The translations under genes and the position numbers were made by a program. Under the pieces are notes generated by a model. It did not search any database, had not been told where the DNA came from, and worked only from the letters and a program-made list of their open reading frames with translations. Below, in pieces: positions 36,903 to 46,524 of a stretch of DNA of 64,000 nt. The DNA comes from Desertimonas sp963772825 (GTDB lineage: Bacteria; Actinomycetota; Acidimicrobiia; Acidimicrobiales; Ilumatobacteraceae): positions 1 to 64,000 of the forward strand of contig CAVYYX010000012.1 in assembly GCA_963772825.1 (NCBI GenBank), written 5' to 3'. Position 1 is the first letter of the stretch; the number at the start of each line of letters is the position of its first letter.

Positions 36903-37128
36903 GGGTCAGCCGACCACCATTGGAGCACGGCGGACTCGTCGGACGATCGCCCTCCGACAACTCGAGTCAGCGGATCTGAAACAGCGTCCTGAAGGCACTG
37001 ACTTGCCGTTGCTACGGGACACGAGCACCGAACGACGAGATGAGTAACGGTGGCGCTGCGAGACCTCGAGCACTCGACCGTGCCGCTGCACGCGTTGGTC
37101 GACGACGGTGCTTGCCGGACGGTCGGAG

Positions 37129-37611
37129 TCAGGTTGGCCAGCGGAGCACTTCGCCGTCCCCGCCCAACATCGCCGTGCCTGGAAGCACACGTAGTCGCCA
37201 CGGCTCCAGCCTCCACGCAGCGAACGCCGAAGACGTTGGGCCACCTGACCACGCTGGCACGATCGCTGGGTCGTAGCCGACCGGTGCCGGGGCGTTCTTG
37301 AACCGCTCCCACACCCATCGCCGCGTGTCATCGTCGAACTCCCATTGGACGCGACACTCTGCCGTACACGTGTCGTGACTCGCCGTCCAGTACGTCACCG
37401 ACACGTACGGGCTGCGCTCGAGGTGGGCGCGCTTCATCCGCGTCGGCCCGGTGGCGATCCAGCCGACCAACGACACTCCGTCCCACTGCCACAGCGGGTG
37501 CAGGATCCGACCGCGAGGCCGGTCCTGGGCATCGACCGTCGCCACCGTCGCCCACACGATCCGGTGCGCCATCTCGACAAACGCCGCGGCGGTGGTAGCG
37601 AGATCACTCAT
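37129..37611 (-). CDS. Pyridoxamine 5'-phosphate oxidase-like flavin protein
   Basis: 160 residues from the ATG at 37611. Split-barrel: HRIVWATVATVDAQDRPRGRILHP, VSLVGWIATGPTRMKRAHLERSP, YVSVTYW, and the C-terminal FAAWRLEPWRLRVLPG. These enzymes bind FMN or F420 and reduce small molecules. The 226 bases before the stop (36903-37128) are empty. Single gene. Confidence 0.8.
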   Translation of the reverse strand: MSDLATTAAAFVEMAHRIVWATVATVDAQDRPRGRILHPLWQWDGVSLVGWIATGPTRMKRAHLERSPYVSVTYWTASHDTCTAECRVQWEFDDDTRRWVWERFKNAPAPVGYDPAIVPAWSGGPTSSAFAAWRLEPWRLRVLPGTAMLGGDGEVLRWPT

Positions 37612-37853
37612 CTTCAGATCGTCCCACGCCCGCAGTCGCGTTGACGATGGAGTTGCGCCGCCACGCCGCCGGCGCGCCCTGTTGCGGAGGCGTCGCCCGC
37701 GTGCACTCCGAGTAGAACACCGAACCACGCCGGATCCGGCGCTCCGGCCAACCCGCTCATCACAGATCGAGGAAATCAACGCGTCGAGGTTGACTCGCAC
37801 TCGCCGCGCCAGCCCTGCGATGATTTCGACTGGAACGGTGGGTCAGAACTGCC

Positions 37854-38726
37854 ATGGATTCGGTCGCAACCCTCACGGAGGGTCTCGCCATGGGCGAATC
37901 GGCCCGCTGGCACGATGAGCGGTTCTGGTGTTCGGACTGGGTTTCCGGCGAGGTGCTCAGCGTCGCCGTCGACGGTGCCGACGTTGGCAAGCCCACCATC
38001 GTCACACGATCCACGTCGTTCCCGTTCTGCTTCGATTGGACGACCGACGACGAGCTGCTTGTGACCGGTCGTCGAGGAGTCGAACGGCTCGGGCCTGGCG
38101 GGCGTCTCGTGCTCCACACCGACCTGTCGCACCTGTCCGAGTACGGATGGAACGAGATCGTGGTCCACCCGTCAGGTGCCGCCTACGTCAATGGCATCAA
38201 CTTCGACATGATGGGCGCCGACGGTATGAACTTCGAGCTGGGATCGAAGCGTGGACTGATCGCCGTCGTCACACCGGGCGGCGGCACTCGGATCGTCGCC
38301 GACACCGTCGCCTTTCCCAACGGCATGGCCATCACGCCCGACGGTGCCACCCTGTTCGTCGCCGAATCGTTCGCCTCGCGGGTGGCCGCCTTCGACGTTG
38401 AGGAGGACCACAGCCTCACCAATCGGCGGGTGTGGGCCGAGATCGACGGCGGCGCCGACGGCGTCAGCCTCGACGCCGATGGTGCGTTGTGGTGTGCCAC
38501 ACAGGGCGGCGCGATCCGGCTGGCGCAGGGCGGCCAGATTCTCCAACGGATCGAGCTCGACCGTCCTGCCTTCTCCGTTGCCCTCGGCGGACCAAACGGG
38601 ACGACGCTGTTCATGGTCGCCAACAAATGGAACGGCCCCGAGAACATCGGCAAGGGCCCTCGCACGGGGGTGATCTACATGACCGAGGTCGACGTCCCCG
38701 CAGCCACCCGCCGGAACCTCGGCTGA
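37854..38726 (+). CDS. SMP-30/gluconolactonase-type beta-propeller enzyme
   Basis: 290 residues. Motifs of the six-bladed calcium-dependent lactonase group: LAMGESARWHDERFWCSDW (Glu ligand), YGWNEIVVHPSGAAYVNG, FPNGMAITPDGATLFVAES (Asn ligand), GADGVSLDADGALWCAT (Asp ligand). It probably hydrolyses a lactone. Faces away from the PPOX gene; downstream 200 bases empty. Confidence 0.88.
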   Translation: MDSVATLTEGLAMGESARWHDERFWCSDWVSGEVLSVAVDGADVGKPTIVTRSTSFPFCFDWTTDDELLVTGRRGVERLGPGGRLVLHTDLSHLSEYGWNEIVVHPSGAAYVNGINFDMMGADGMNFELGSKRGLIAVVTPGGGTRIVADTVAFPNGMAITPDGATLFVAESFASRVAAFDVEEDHSLTNRRVWAEIDGGADGVSLDADGALWCATQGGAIRLAQGGQILQRIELDRPAFSVALGGPNGTTLFMVANKWNGPENIGKGPRTGVIYMTEVDVPAATRRNLG

Positions 38727-38927
38727 CGGTCACGACCCGCAACCGAATGACAGCCACCGATTGACGCCCGCCCGTCGGCTTGATCGCGCCCACTGCTACG
38801 TCACAACGTGGTGCGACTACGACGCGTGGTCGGCTGCGACCGACGAGCGCGTGCAGGGTTGGAAGCAATCCAGAACGAGACCCGATGTGTCTGCCGATCG
38901 CCGAGGTCGTGCCTTGTGGGTCAAGCT

Positions 38928-40143
38928 TCAGAGCATGAAGCCGTCGGGCTCGACGCCGAGCAAGACCTTCCCGATCGTTTCGTAGGTGGGCGGGGCGACG
39001 AAGAAGTGCTGAGTGATGGCGTGGACGTCGCGAAGCCGTCGCTGGAGCGGGCTCGACGCGAACACGGAGGTACTTCCGGCGGCGGTGTACATGAGGTCGA
39101 CAGCCTTGGCGGAAGCGGCGGTCGCGTGAGTTGTGGCGAGACGGAGCGCGGCACGCTGCTCAGCAGTGGCGACCACGCCGGACTGCACCTGGTGCCAGAG
39201 CACCGTCGTCTCCTCGTGGAGGAACGCGCGGGCGGCGCGGACCTCGGCCACCGCTTCGCAAACCACGAGCTGCGTGGTCGTACGCGACGCCAAGGTCGTG
39301 GCGGAAGGACCGAACGGCGTCTTGGTGACGTGCGAGGCCGACGACGTCGTCGATCGCCGCCTGGGCGATACCGAGCGCGCACGCAGCGATCCCGATCGAG
39401 AACAGGCCGACGAGCGGGAAGCGGAACAGCGCACCGTCCGCGACGGGTTCGGGCAACGGGAGCGGGAACGTTCTCCTGGCCGGAACGAAGACCTCGACGA
39501 CTTCGACGTCGTGGCTGCCCGTGGCGCGAAGACCGACGGTGTCCCAGGTGTCGATGATCTGCCAGTCGGCCGCCTCGATGAACGTCACCACGATCTCCGG
39601 GCCGTCGGACTGTCGTCGCCATCTCGTCGCCGTGGAACACGATGCTCGCCGGCGCCAGCCAGGTGCACTGGTGGCAGTTGCTGACGAAGGACCAACGGCC
39701 GCTGACGATGTACCCACCGTCGCGCTCGACGGCGCGCCCGGCAGGGGCGAAGACGCCGTTGGCGACGGTGTCGACACCGCCGGTCTCGCGTGCTCCGTCG
39801 GTCGGCAAGAAGGAGTGGAGCGCGCCCGCGATCGCCGCTGTTCAGCGCACACCAGGCCGCCGAACCATCGTGCCGGGCGAGCTCCTCGATGGATGCGAGC
39901 ACCGCGGGTGGATCCACTTCGAGCCCACCGAGGTCCCGCGGTCGGCAGAGCCGGAAGAAGCCCGCTTCCGTCAATGCCTTCGTCGCCGCGGTCGGCAAGC
40001 GGCGCTCACGCTCGCCTTCCTCGGCTGTCTGGCGGAGTCACGGCGCCGACCCGGCGTGCTGCGGCGACGAGCGTGTGCTCGTGCTCGCCCGGCATCGCCC
40101 CGCCCGGCCGTCTGCTCGATGCAACGTCGGTCATGCTCATCAT
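38928..40143 (-). pseudogene. Acyl-CoA dehydrogenase-like flavin monooxygenase, four or more frameshifts
   Basis: Fragments in different frames cover a whole protein of about 400 residues: TDVASSRRPG and VAAARRVGA, then RQTAEEGERERRLPTAATK, EAGFFRLCRPRDLGGLEVDP, RDGGYIVSGRWSFVSNCHQCTW, PEIVVTFIEAADWQIIDTWDT, VGLFSIGIAACALGIAQAA, and AVDLMYTAAGSTSVFASS to the stop. This is the flavin-dependent monooxygenase branch of the acyl-CoA dehydrogenase family (HsaA/HpaB-like). The start is an ATGA overlap with the gene before it. It forms an operon with a DUF4242 gene and a LuxR-type regulator, all broken. Confidence 0.8.
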
Positions 40144-40414
40144 TCGCCGGTGGTGGGATCGACGATCGACGAGATCGCGTTGACGGCGGTGACAGGGACG
40201 CCGACGCGGTCAGAGTGCTCGCGGATCGCAGCCTCGTCCTCGGCGACATACACGCAGTAGACCTTGTCGCCCGTCACGTAGCTGTGGAGCCACTGCAGCT
40301 CGCGGTGACATGTCAGCGAGTGCCTCGTTCGTCTTGGCGGCGACGGTGTGTACCTCGGCGGCGGTCAGCGATCGCGGCGCCGGGCAGCACGCGCTCGATC
40401 ACGAATTTGGGCAT
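40140..40414 (-). pseudogene. DUF4242 protein, two or more frameshifts
   Basis: About 90 residues after repair: MPKFVIERVLPG, LTAAEVHTVAAKTNEALADMS, LQWLHSYVTGDKVYCVYVAEDEAAIREHS, DRVGVPVTAVNAISSIVDPTTGE. A small ferredoxin-fold protein that binds a metal in related species. Break positions lie near 40370 and 40310. Middle gene of the broken operon. Confidence 0.75.
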
Positions 40415-40546
40415 GGTCGGTCGGTCCTTTCGCTCGATGGTCGACGCGTCGACGGTACGGGTCGAGCGGGCCGCGCCGCATCGGGCGCTGATGTGCAGAT
40501 CGCTCCCGACGCTGATGCGGTGTTCTGTGCAGTACCGGCGGGCGGC

Positions 40547-42160
40547 CTACACCAAGGCGTGCTCGTGAGCGAACGAGGTGGCCGCCGATCGTGACGAGAT
40601 GCCGAGCTTGGCGTAGATGTTGGCGACGTGCCTCGCCGCGGTCTTCTCGCTGATGAAGAGGTGGGCCGCGACCTCCCGGTTCGACCGACCGGAGGCGACC
40701 AGGCGAAGCACCTCCACCTCGCGGGGCGTCAACCCGCCGGGCGGTGCATCGCTGGCATCGAGAGCCCGGAGGTCTGGTTCGGCCCGCAAGCCGGGCGAAC
40801 ACCGCTCCTCGCTGCAGCGCACTCGCGGGAGGCAGCGTCGTCGTCCGCGAGCATGCGGTACGCCTTGGCGAGCAGCGCGCGCGTGCACGCCACCTCGTAC
40901 GGCACGTCGAGCTCCTGCCACGTCGCGAACGCCAGCCGCAGAGCTCCCAGCGCCGGCACGGGCTGGCCTCTGAGCGACGCTGACCGCGCCTCGGCAACGA
41001 TTCGCACATCGCTCGCAATCCGTCGCTCTCGAACTCGGCGGCGATCTCGGCGACCTCTGCGGCGGCAGCGTCGGCGAGATCGACGTCGCCCGCTGCGAGA
41101 GCGATGTCGACCTGTGCCGCGAGCAGCCGTGCTCGCTCCAAGCGGCCGCCGACGCAGGCGACCAGCGCAGCGTCGATCGACGCGGACGCGGCGTCCGTCC
41201 GCCCCTGAGCGAGCCGCAGCAGGGCGAGCCCCGGCTGCGGATCCCGGCCCGCCTCATGGGCGCGCAGGTAGGCCTCCTCGGCAGCGGCGGTATCGCCGCG
41301 GTCGGCGGCGGAGCTCACCGATCGCGTAGAGCCCGTCGGCGACGGCGAACACGTCGATTCCGACCGAGATCCCGGCACGCAGTCGACAGCCGCGGCCTCG
41401 GCGTCGTCCCACGCACCTGTCAGGTCGAGAATCTCGACACGATGCACCCGGCAGATCCCCGGATACAGCGACGTAGCAGGCAGCGGCGCGCACCACCGCG
41501 ACATCGCCTCGGTCCACTCCTGGGCGCGACGCAGATCGACGAGCTCGTGGCAAGCTTCGAGCAAACCGCAGTAGATCACGCCGGTCCAGATCGGCTTCAA
41601 CTCGTCCGACAGGGCGGCGAGCATCGACTCGTCGAGCATGGCCAAACCCTCACGCACGCGTGCCTGTTTCACCAACGCCCGGCCCTCGTAGTACACACCG
41701 AGGGCGACGAGGGACTCGTCCCCGAAGCGGGCGCCGAGGTCCTGCATCCGCCTCGCACGACGCCGACGCCGCGACCGGGTCGACAGCCAGCAGAGATGGG
41801 ATCTCCAGGTGCAGGTGGTAGCCGTGCTCAGGGCCCTCGTCGGCATTCGGACAGCAGCCGCACGCACCGTGACGAGCCAACCGTCTGCCTCGACGCCGGC
41901 CCCCTGAAACCGAAGGTGACAGGAGATCAGCAACGCTGACAACGACGCCTGACGTTCGTCACCGCTCTCGCGATGGAGGCGGTACGCCGCGGTGTACGCG
42001 ACGACGCTCTCGTCGGGCTGTCCCAGCCAATGCGCAGTCTCGGCCGAGGGCATCGAAGTCGTCGCCGCGTCAGAGCCATCACAGGAGCGGTAGCCGGTGT
42101 ACGCGAGCACTCCCAACGGCGATCGGCAAACGCCTCCCGAGCCCGTTCCAGCCGATCCAT
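40547..42160 (-). pseudogene. LuxR-type regulator with TPR-like region, four or more frameshifts
   Basis: Starts MDRLERAREAFADRRWE at 42160, continues YTAAYRLHRESGDERQASLSALLIS, then WTGVIYCGLLEACHELVDLRRAQEWTE and VHRVEILDLTGAWDDAEAA, RTDAASASIDAALVACVGG, and ends with the LuxR helix-turn-helix LTPREVEVLRLVASGRSNREVAAHLFISEKTAARHVANIYAKLG. Frame changes lie near 42105, 41800, 41360, 40985 and 40830. Probably activated the two downstream genes in a functional state. Confidence 0.83.
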
Positions 42161-42385
42161 CGCAGCCATTCTGACCGCCAGTCTGCCAGTGTGCCCCAAC
42201 TCCCCGCGGTGCCGATTCACCACGCCAAGCGTCGTGCGAACGAGAGCCACAGCAGGTCCGTCGACGGATCCATGGCGGCCTTCATGCCGTGCTCCGCAAC
42301 CTTGGCGTCGGCCGTGAGCGCGAATAAACGACGTCGCTGTCAAGGGTGACCTGGGAGCCTTGATCGAGCTGATCAGGAGGTTGCC

Positions 42386-43024
42386 GTGGAGGACAGAGCC
42401 AGCGCGCCGGGTGTGCAGCACGCTTCCCAGGGCGAGCAGTCGTCGAAGGCGCTTGCCGAGCTGACGAGAGAGCTGGATGCGCTCGTGGCGTCGCTCGGAA
42501 AGTTGTCGACCGACGAACAGAGCTACCTACAGGACCGGTGGCGTCCGCAAGTGCGGTTCGCCAAGAAGCGTGTCGAGTCGAATCGGCACTGGTACTACTC
42601 GTGGCGCGTGCCAGCCGTGATCGGGGCCCTGGTTCTGCCGCCACTCGCCAGCCCTACCGTCAACGCCCCGTGGGCTCGATGGACGGCACTCGTCGTCAGC
42701 TTGATAGTCGCCATCTGCACAGCACTGGAGACGACGTTCCGATTCGGCAATCGCTGGCGGCTGTACCGCAGGATGCTCGACGAGCTCCGCTCGGAGGGCT
42801 GGGCGTTCGCCTATCGAGTCGGCCCCTACGCGTCACCGAAGGAGGCGACCTTCCGCCGATTCGTCAATCGCACCGAGACGGCCATTCGGCGATTCGGCGA
42901 GGAGTACATCACCGACGTGCTCGTCCTCGGCGTCGCAAGCCAACCGCCAACGACCGATCAACCGGGGGCACGCGACGATGAAGCCGAGAGCCTGGACGGC
43001 TCCTCAGACGGTGCTCGGTCCTGA
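42386..43024 (+). CDS. SLATT/DUF4231-like membrane protein
   Basis: 212 residues from a GTG at 42386 with AGGAGG upstream. Cytoplasmic N-helices (about 1-60), HWYYSWRVPAVIGALVLPPL (segment 1), ALVVSLIVAICTALETTFRF (segment 2), then NRWRLYRRMLDELRSEGWAF and an amphipathic C-terminal part. This is the layout of SLATT/DUF4231 two-membrane-segment proteins, several of which are predicted pore-forming effectors in nucleotide-linked defence systems. No partner nucleotidyltransferase or SLOG gene is nearby. Confidence 0.65.
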   Translation: MEDRASAPGVQHASQGEQSSKALAELTRELDALVASLGKLSTDEQSYLQDRWRPQVRFAKKRVESNRHWYYSWRVPAVIGALVLPPLASPTVNAPWARWTALVVSLIVAICTALETTFRFGNRWRLYRRMLDELRSEGWAFAYRVGPYASPKEATFRRFVNRTETAIRRFGEEYITDVLVLGVASQPPTTDQPGARDDEAESLDGSSDGARS

Positions 43025-43167
43025 CAGAGAGGTGGAGTCGCGGTTGTGGGCATCGACGGGCCGACGGAAAGTGGTCGACCCATCCGCCATCGGTTGCGCT
43101 CCGAACCGATCGCACCGCTCGCCACTGTGGCGGGGGACAGCACTGCGAAACAGTCAGGAGGAAACAA

Positions 43168-43386
43168 GTGCCAAAGATTCACCCCAAGGTTGCGGCGGCG
43201 CTGCTTCCGGCTGCGGCCCTCCCCATCATTCTCGGGGTCGGCATGCCTGCCGGAACGGCCAGCGCGGCGAACTGCACCGACGGCTTGACGCTGATCAACC
43301 ACTACCTCAGCGTCGGGGACGACGTGACGGCGTTCAAGCTCGCCGGCTACCTCCTCCTGGACATGATCGAGACCGGCTGCGTGTAG
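43168..43386 (+). CDS. Secreted miniprotein, tandem copy 1
   Basis: 72 residues: signal peptide of about 33 residues (PKIHPKVAAALLPAAALP...GTASA), then a mature part of 39 residues with two cysteines near its ends (ANCTDG and ETGCV) and a helical centre (LINHYLSVGDDVTAFKLAGYLLLD). GTG start with AGGAGGA upstream. The next gene is a tandem paralogue (51 of 72 residues identical by hand alignment). Unknown family. Confidence 0.78.
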   Translation: MPKIHPKVAAALLPAAALPIILGVGMPAGTASAANCTDGLTLINHYLSVGDDVTAFKLAGYLLLDMIETGCV

Positions 43387-43403
43387 GCCAGGAGGAGAAC
43401 CAA

Positions 43404-43622
43404 GTGTCCAAGATCCGCACCAAGATCGCCGCGGTGCTGCTGCCAGCGGCCGCCCTCCCCGTCGCCCTCGGCGCCGGCACTCCACCCGGAACGGCCAGCG
43501 CCGCCAACTGCGACGACGGCATCACGCTCATCAACCACTACCTCAGTGCCGGCGACTACGTCACCGGGTTCAGGCTCATGGGCTACCTCCTGCTGGATAT
43601 CGCCGACACGGGCTGCTCGTAA
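43404..43622 (+). CDS. Secreted miniprotein, tandem copy 2
   Basis: 72 residues, same layout as the previous gene and separated from it by 17 bases: signal ending GTASA, mature ANCDDGITLINHYLSAGDYV ... DTGCS. GTG start with AGGAGGA upstream. Two conserved cysteines at the same places suggest one disulfide that closes a helical hairpin. The signal peptide region has changed faster at some positions than the mature part. Confidence 0.78.
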   Translation: MSKIRTKIAAVLLPAAALPVALGAGTPPGTASAANCDDGITLINHYLSAGDYVTGFRLMGYLLLDIADTGCS

Positions 43623-43807
43623 TCGAGCGCCCACGACCTGGGCCGCAACGCTGCCGAGCACCGACAGGATCTTCGCCGTCAGCCCGGCGGCAGTCATCGA
43701 ACGAGTGATCCAAGCTGACCTCTTCGGCGCAACTGACCGGTGACCTCGTCACCGTGGATTTCCGTCGACCGTGTCGAGAAGCCCGCGGCGGCTCCGACTA
43801 CCCGGGC

Positions 43808-44530
43808 ATGACACAGGTGACCGCACAGATGTCGATCTCCCTCGATGGGTACTACACCGGGCCCGTCGACTACCGGGATCCCAAGGACATGACCGGCTGG
43901 ATGCACGGGCCCGAGGCGCCGGGGTTCTTCCGGGTGACCCGCTGGGTCATCAACGCCATGGGTTGGCGGGAGCGCGTTGGCTACGCCGGGGGCGAGCGCT
44001 CGATCAACTCCGAGATCATCGAGGAGACCTTCGCCGCCGCCGGGGCCTACGTGATGGGCCGGCGCATGTTCGACGCCGGCGAGGTCCCGTGGGGCGTCAA
44101 CCCGCCGTTCCGGGCGCCGGTCTTCGTGGTGACCCATCGGCCGCGTGAGGTGCTGCAGCGGGAGGGCGGGACGTCGTTCACGTTCGTCACGGGCGGCGTC
44201 GAGGAGGCCGTGGGGTTGGCCCGGGAGGCCGCGGCGGCGGTCGGCAAGGACGTCGCCGTGGCCGGCGGCGGCACCCTGCTGCGCCAGGTGCTGCGGCGGG
44301 GGCTGCTGGAGCAGTTGGAGCTGCACATCGCGCCGGTACTGCTCGGGGACGGCCAGCGCCTGTTCGACCCCAGCCTCGACCTGGCCGACGACCAGGGCAT
44401 CGAGCTCACCCCGACGCGGGTGGTCGCTGACCCCGAGGTCACCCACATCCGCTACACCGTGGGCGCCCGCACCCGGCTGGTGCTGGACGACCGCGGCTCT
44501 GGCGACGGCCGTGCAGGCGAGGGTGCGTAG
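43808..44530 (+). CDS. Dihydrofolate reductase-like (RibD C-terminal) protein
   Basis: 240 residues from the ATG at 43808. Pattern AQMSISLDGYYTGP, AGAYVMGRRMFDAGE, VFVVTHRPREV, DVAVAGGGTLLRQVLRRGLLEQLELHIAPVLLGDGQRLF. The RibD-C/DHFR-like fold uses NADPH; members of this type often sit beside ECF sigma genes in actinobacteria, as here. Substrate unknown. Confidence 0.87.
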   Translation: MTQVTAQMSISLDGYYTGPVDYRDPKDMTGWMHGPEAPGFFRVTRWVINAMGWRERVGYAGGERSINSEIIEETFAAAGAYVMGRRMFDAGEVPWGVNPPFRAPVFVVTHRPREVLQREGGTSFTFVTGGVEEAVGLAREAAAAVGKDVAVAGGGTLLRQVLRRGLLEQLELHIAPVLLGDGQRLFDPSLDLADDQGIELTPTRVVADPEVTHIRYTVGARTRLVLDDRGSGDGRAGEGA

Positions 44531-44539
44531 GGTTTCCCG

Positions 44540-44902
44540 ATGAAGTACATGCTGCTGATCTACGGCAACGAGGAGAACTGGGAGGCGGTGCCGCCCGAGG
44601 AGTTCGCCGAGATCGTCCGCCGGACCGATGCCCTCAACCAGGAGCTGTTCGAGTCGGGTGAGCTGGTCGGCGCCTACGGGGTCGGCGACCAGCTCACCGC
44701 CAAGATGGTGCGGGTCGACGAGGGTGTCGTGGCCGTGACCGACGGGCCGTACGCCGAGGCCAAGGAGTACCTGGGCAGCTTCACGATCGTCGACTGCGAG
44801 AGCCTCGAACGGGCCCTGGAGATCGCCGCCCAGAACCCGGCGTCCCGCTACTGGGGCATCGAGGTACGCCCCCTCATGCACGAAGCGAACCCAGACATGT
44901 GA
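44540..44902 (+). CDS. YCII-related (DGPF-type) protein
   Basis: 120 residues: KYMLLIYGNEENWEA, the diagnostic AVTDGPYAEAKEYLGSFTIVD and YWGIEVRPLM. This small ferredoxin-like fold is the standard partner of ECF42 sigma factors; the following gene is one, and the overlap is GTGA (44899-44902). Role is thought to be regulatory or enzymatic; not proven. Confidence 0.88.
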   Translation: MKYMLLIYGNEENWEAVPPEEFAEIVRRTDALNQELFESGELVGAYGVGDQLTAKMVRVDEGVVAVTDGPYAEAKEYLGSFTIVDCESLERALEIAAQNPASRYWGIEVRPLMHEANPDM

Positions 44903-46170
44903 GCCCAGCCCCCCGCCCCACCCACACCAGCCCCGCCGACCCACCCCGGGCTGGCGTCTCTGTCGACGGCTGGTCGGAGGTCCGGCGGCTGGTTCCGGAG
45001 GTGCTGGGTTCCCTGGTCCGCCGTTACGGCCACTTCGACGCCTGCGAGGATGCGGTCCAGGAGGCCCTCCTGGCAGCGTCCACCCAATGGCCCGTCGAGG
45101 GTCGCCCCCGCAGCCCCAAGGCCTGGCTCCTCACCGTCGCCCGCCGCCGCCTCACCGACCACCTCCGCGCCGAGGAGTCCCGTCGCCGCCGGGAGGAGCA
45201 GGGCGCGGTCGAGCCCGCCACGCCGGCCGGGCCGTCGGGCGACGACACCCTCACGCTGCTGTTCCTGTGCTGTCACCCGTCGCTGTCGGCGCCGTCGCAA
45301 CTGGCGCTGACGTTGCGGGCTGTGGCGGGGCTCACGACCGCCGAGATCGCCCGGGCGTTCCTGGTGCCGGAGGCGACGATGGCCCAGCGGATCAGCCGCG
45401 CCAAGCAGCGCATCAAGGCGGCCGGCGCCACGTTCCGCCTGCCGCCGGAGCCCGAGCGGACCGAGCGCCTGCAGGTCGTCCTCCAGGTGCTGTACCTCCT
45501 GTTCAACGAGGGCTACACCGCGACGTCCGGACCCGACCTGCTGCGCCCCGACCTGACGGCCGAGGCGATCCGCCTGGCCCGAGCCCTGCTCCGCCTGGTG
45601 CCCGACGACGGCGAGGTGGCCGGCCTCCTGGCACTCATGCTGCTGACCGACGCCCGCCGATCGGCCCGCACCGACGCTGACGGGGCCCTCGTGTCGCTGG
45701 CCGAGCAGGACCGGGGGACGTGGGATCACGACGCCATCGCCGAGGGCGTCGCGCTGGTCACCGGGTCGCTCGCCAGCACGCCGGTCGGGCCCTACCAACT
45801 GCAGGCGGCGATCGCCGCGGTGCACGACGAGGCGGCCCGGGCCGAGGACACGGACTGGCCCCAGATCCTGGCGCTCTACGGCCTGCTGGAGCGCGTGGCG
45901 CCCAGCCCGATGGTCACGCTCAACCGGGCCGTGGCGGTCGCCATGGTGCAGGGCCCCGAGGCAGGTCTCGACCTCGTCGCCACCGTCGAAGTCGACTCCC
46001 ACCACGTCGACTCGGTCCGTGCCCACCTCCTGGAGATGCAGGGCGACCTCGACGCCGCCCGCGCCGCCTACCGCCACGCCGCCCGCCTCACCACCAGCAT
46101 CCCCGAACGCCGCCACCTGTTGTCCCGCGCCACCAATCTGATGGACGCCGCGACCGGCCGGGGGAGGTGA
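44899..46170 (+). CDS. ECF42-type RNA polymerase sigma factor
   Basis: 423 residues. Region 2 with LVRRYGHFDACEDAVQEALLAA, region 4 with LTTAEIARAFLVPEATMAQRISRAKQRI, then a long C-terminal extension (about residues 200-420) with helical TPR-like repeats (NEGYTATSGPDLLRPDLTAEAI, LNRAVAVAMVQGPEAGL). This is the ECF42 architecture, where the extension is needed for activity and no anti-sigma factor is encoded. It is co-translated with the YCII gene. High GC and intact. Confidence 0.9.
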   Translation: MSPAPRPTHTSPADPPRAGVSVDGWSEVRRLVPEVLGSLVRRYGHFDACEDAVQEALLAASTQWPVEGRPRSPKAWLLTVARRRLTDHLRAEESRRRREEQGAVEPATPAGPSGDDTLTLLFLCCHPSLSAPSQLALTLRAVAGLTTAEIARAFLVPEATMAQRISRAKQRIKAAGATFRLPPEPERTERLQVVLQVLYLLFNEGYTATSGPDLLRPDLTAEAIRLARALLRLVPDDGEVAGLLALMLLTDARRSARTDADGALVSLAEQDRGTWDHDAIAEGVALVTGSLASTPVGPYQLQAAIAAVHDEAARAEDTDWPQILALYGLLERVAPSPMVTLNRAVAVAMVQGPEAGLDLVATVEVDSHHVDSVRAHLLEMQGDLDAARAAYRHAARLTTSIPERRHLLSRATNLMDAATGRGR

Positions 46171-46524
46171 GACCAGCGACACCGACGATGTCGATCGCAG
46201 TTCGCGAGAACGGTCGCCGGGTGGAGTGATGGCTTGATCGAACGTTCATTGTGACCTTCGATTGACAGTCGCCGAGTCCGAGCCGAATCGGAGAGATGGC
46301 GAACGACGCCCCCGAACTACAGCGGCACCACCGGTTCGAGCACACTGTCGAATCCGCTCGACGCAGACTCGCCGATCGACGTGACTGTGGTGACGGTGTG
46401 TCGGGGCCGGCCAAGACGCGGAGTTGTCACGACGACCGGGGAATGGCAATGACTCCGCGAGCATGCCGGTGCGTGGTGGCAACGCGGCGGTGACGCGGTC
46501 GTTCCGTATGCAAACCTCGATCTG
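46171..46524. other. Intergenic, no gene recognised
   Basis: About 354 bases after the sigma gene. The stretch near 46230-46270 is less GC-rich (TTGATCGAACGTTCATTG) and could hold a promoter for the next gene. No open frame with family features. Confidence 0.4.

Noticed and set aside
44848..46182. A 444-residue leftward open frame opposite the sigma factor
   Set aside because: Low-complexity Gly/Arg/Gln text caused by high-GC codon bias on the other strand; the sigma gene has full domain support.
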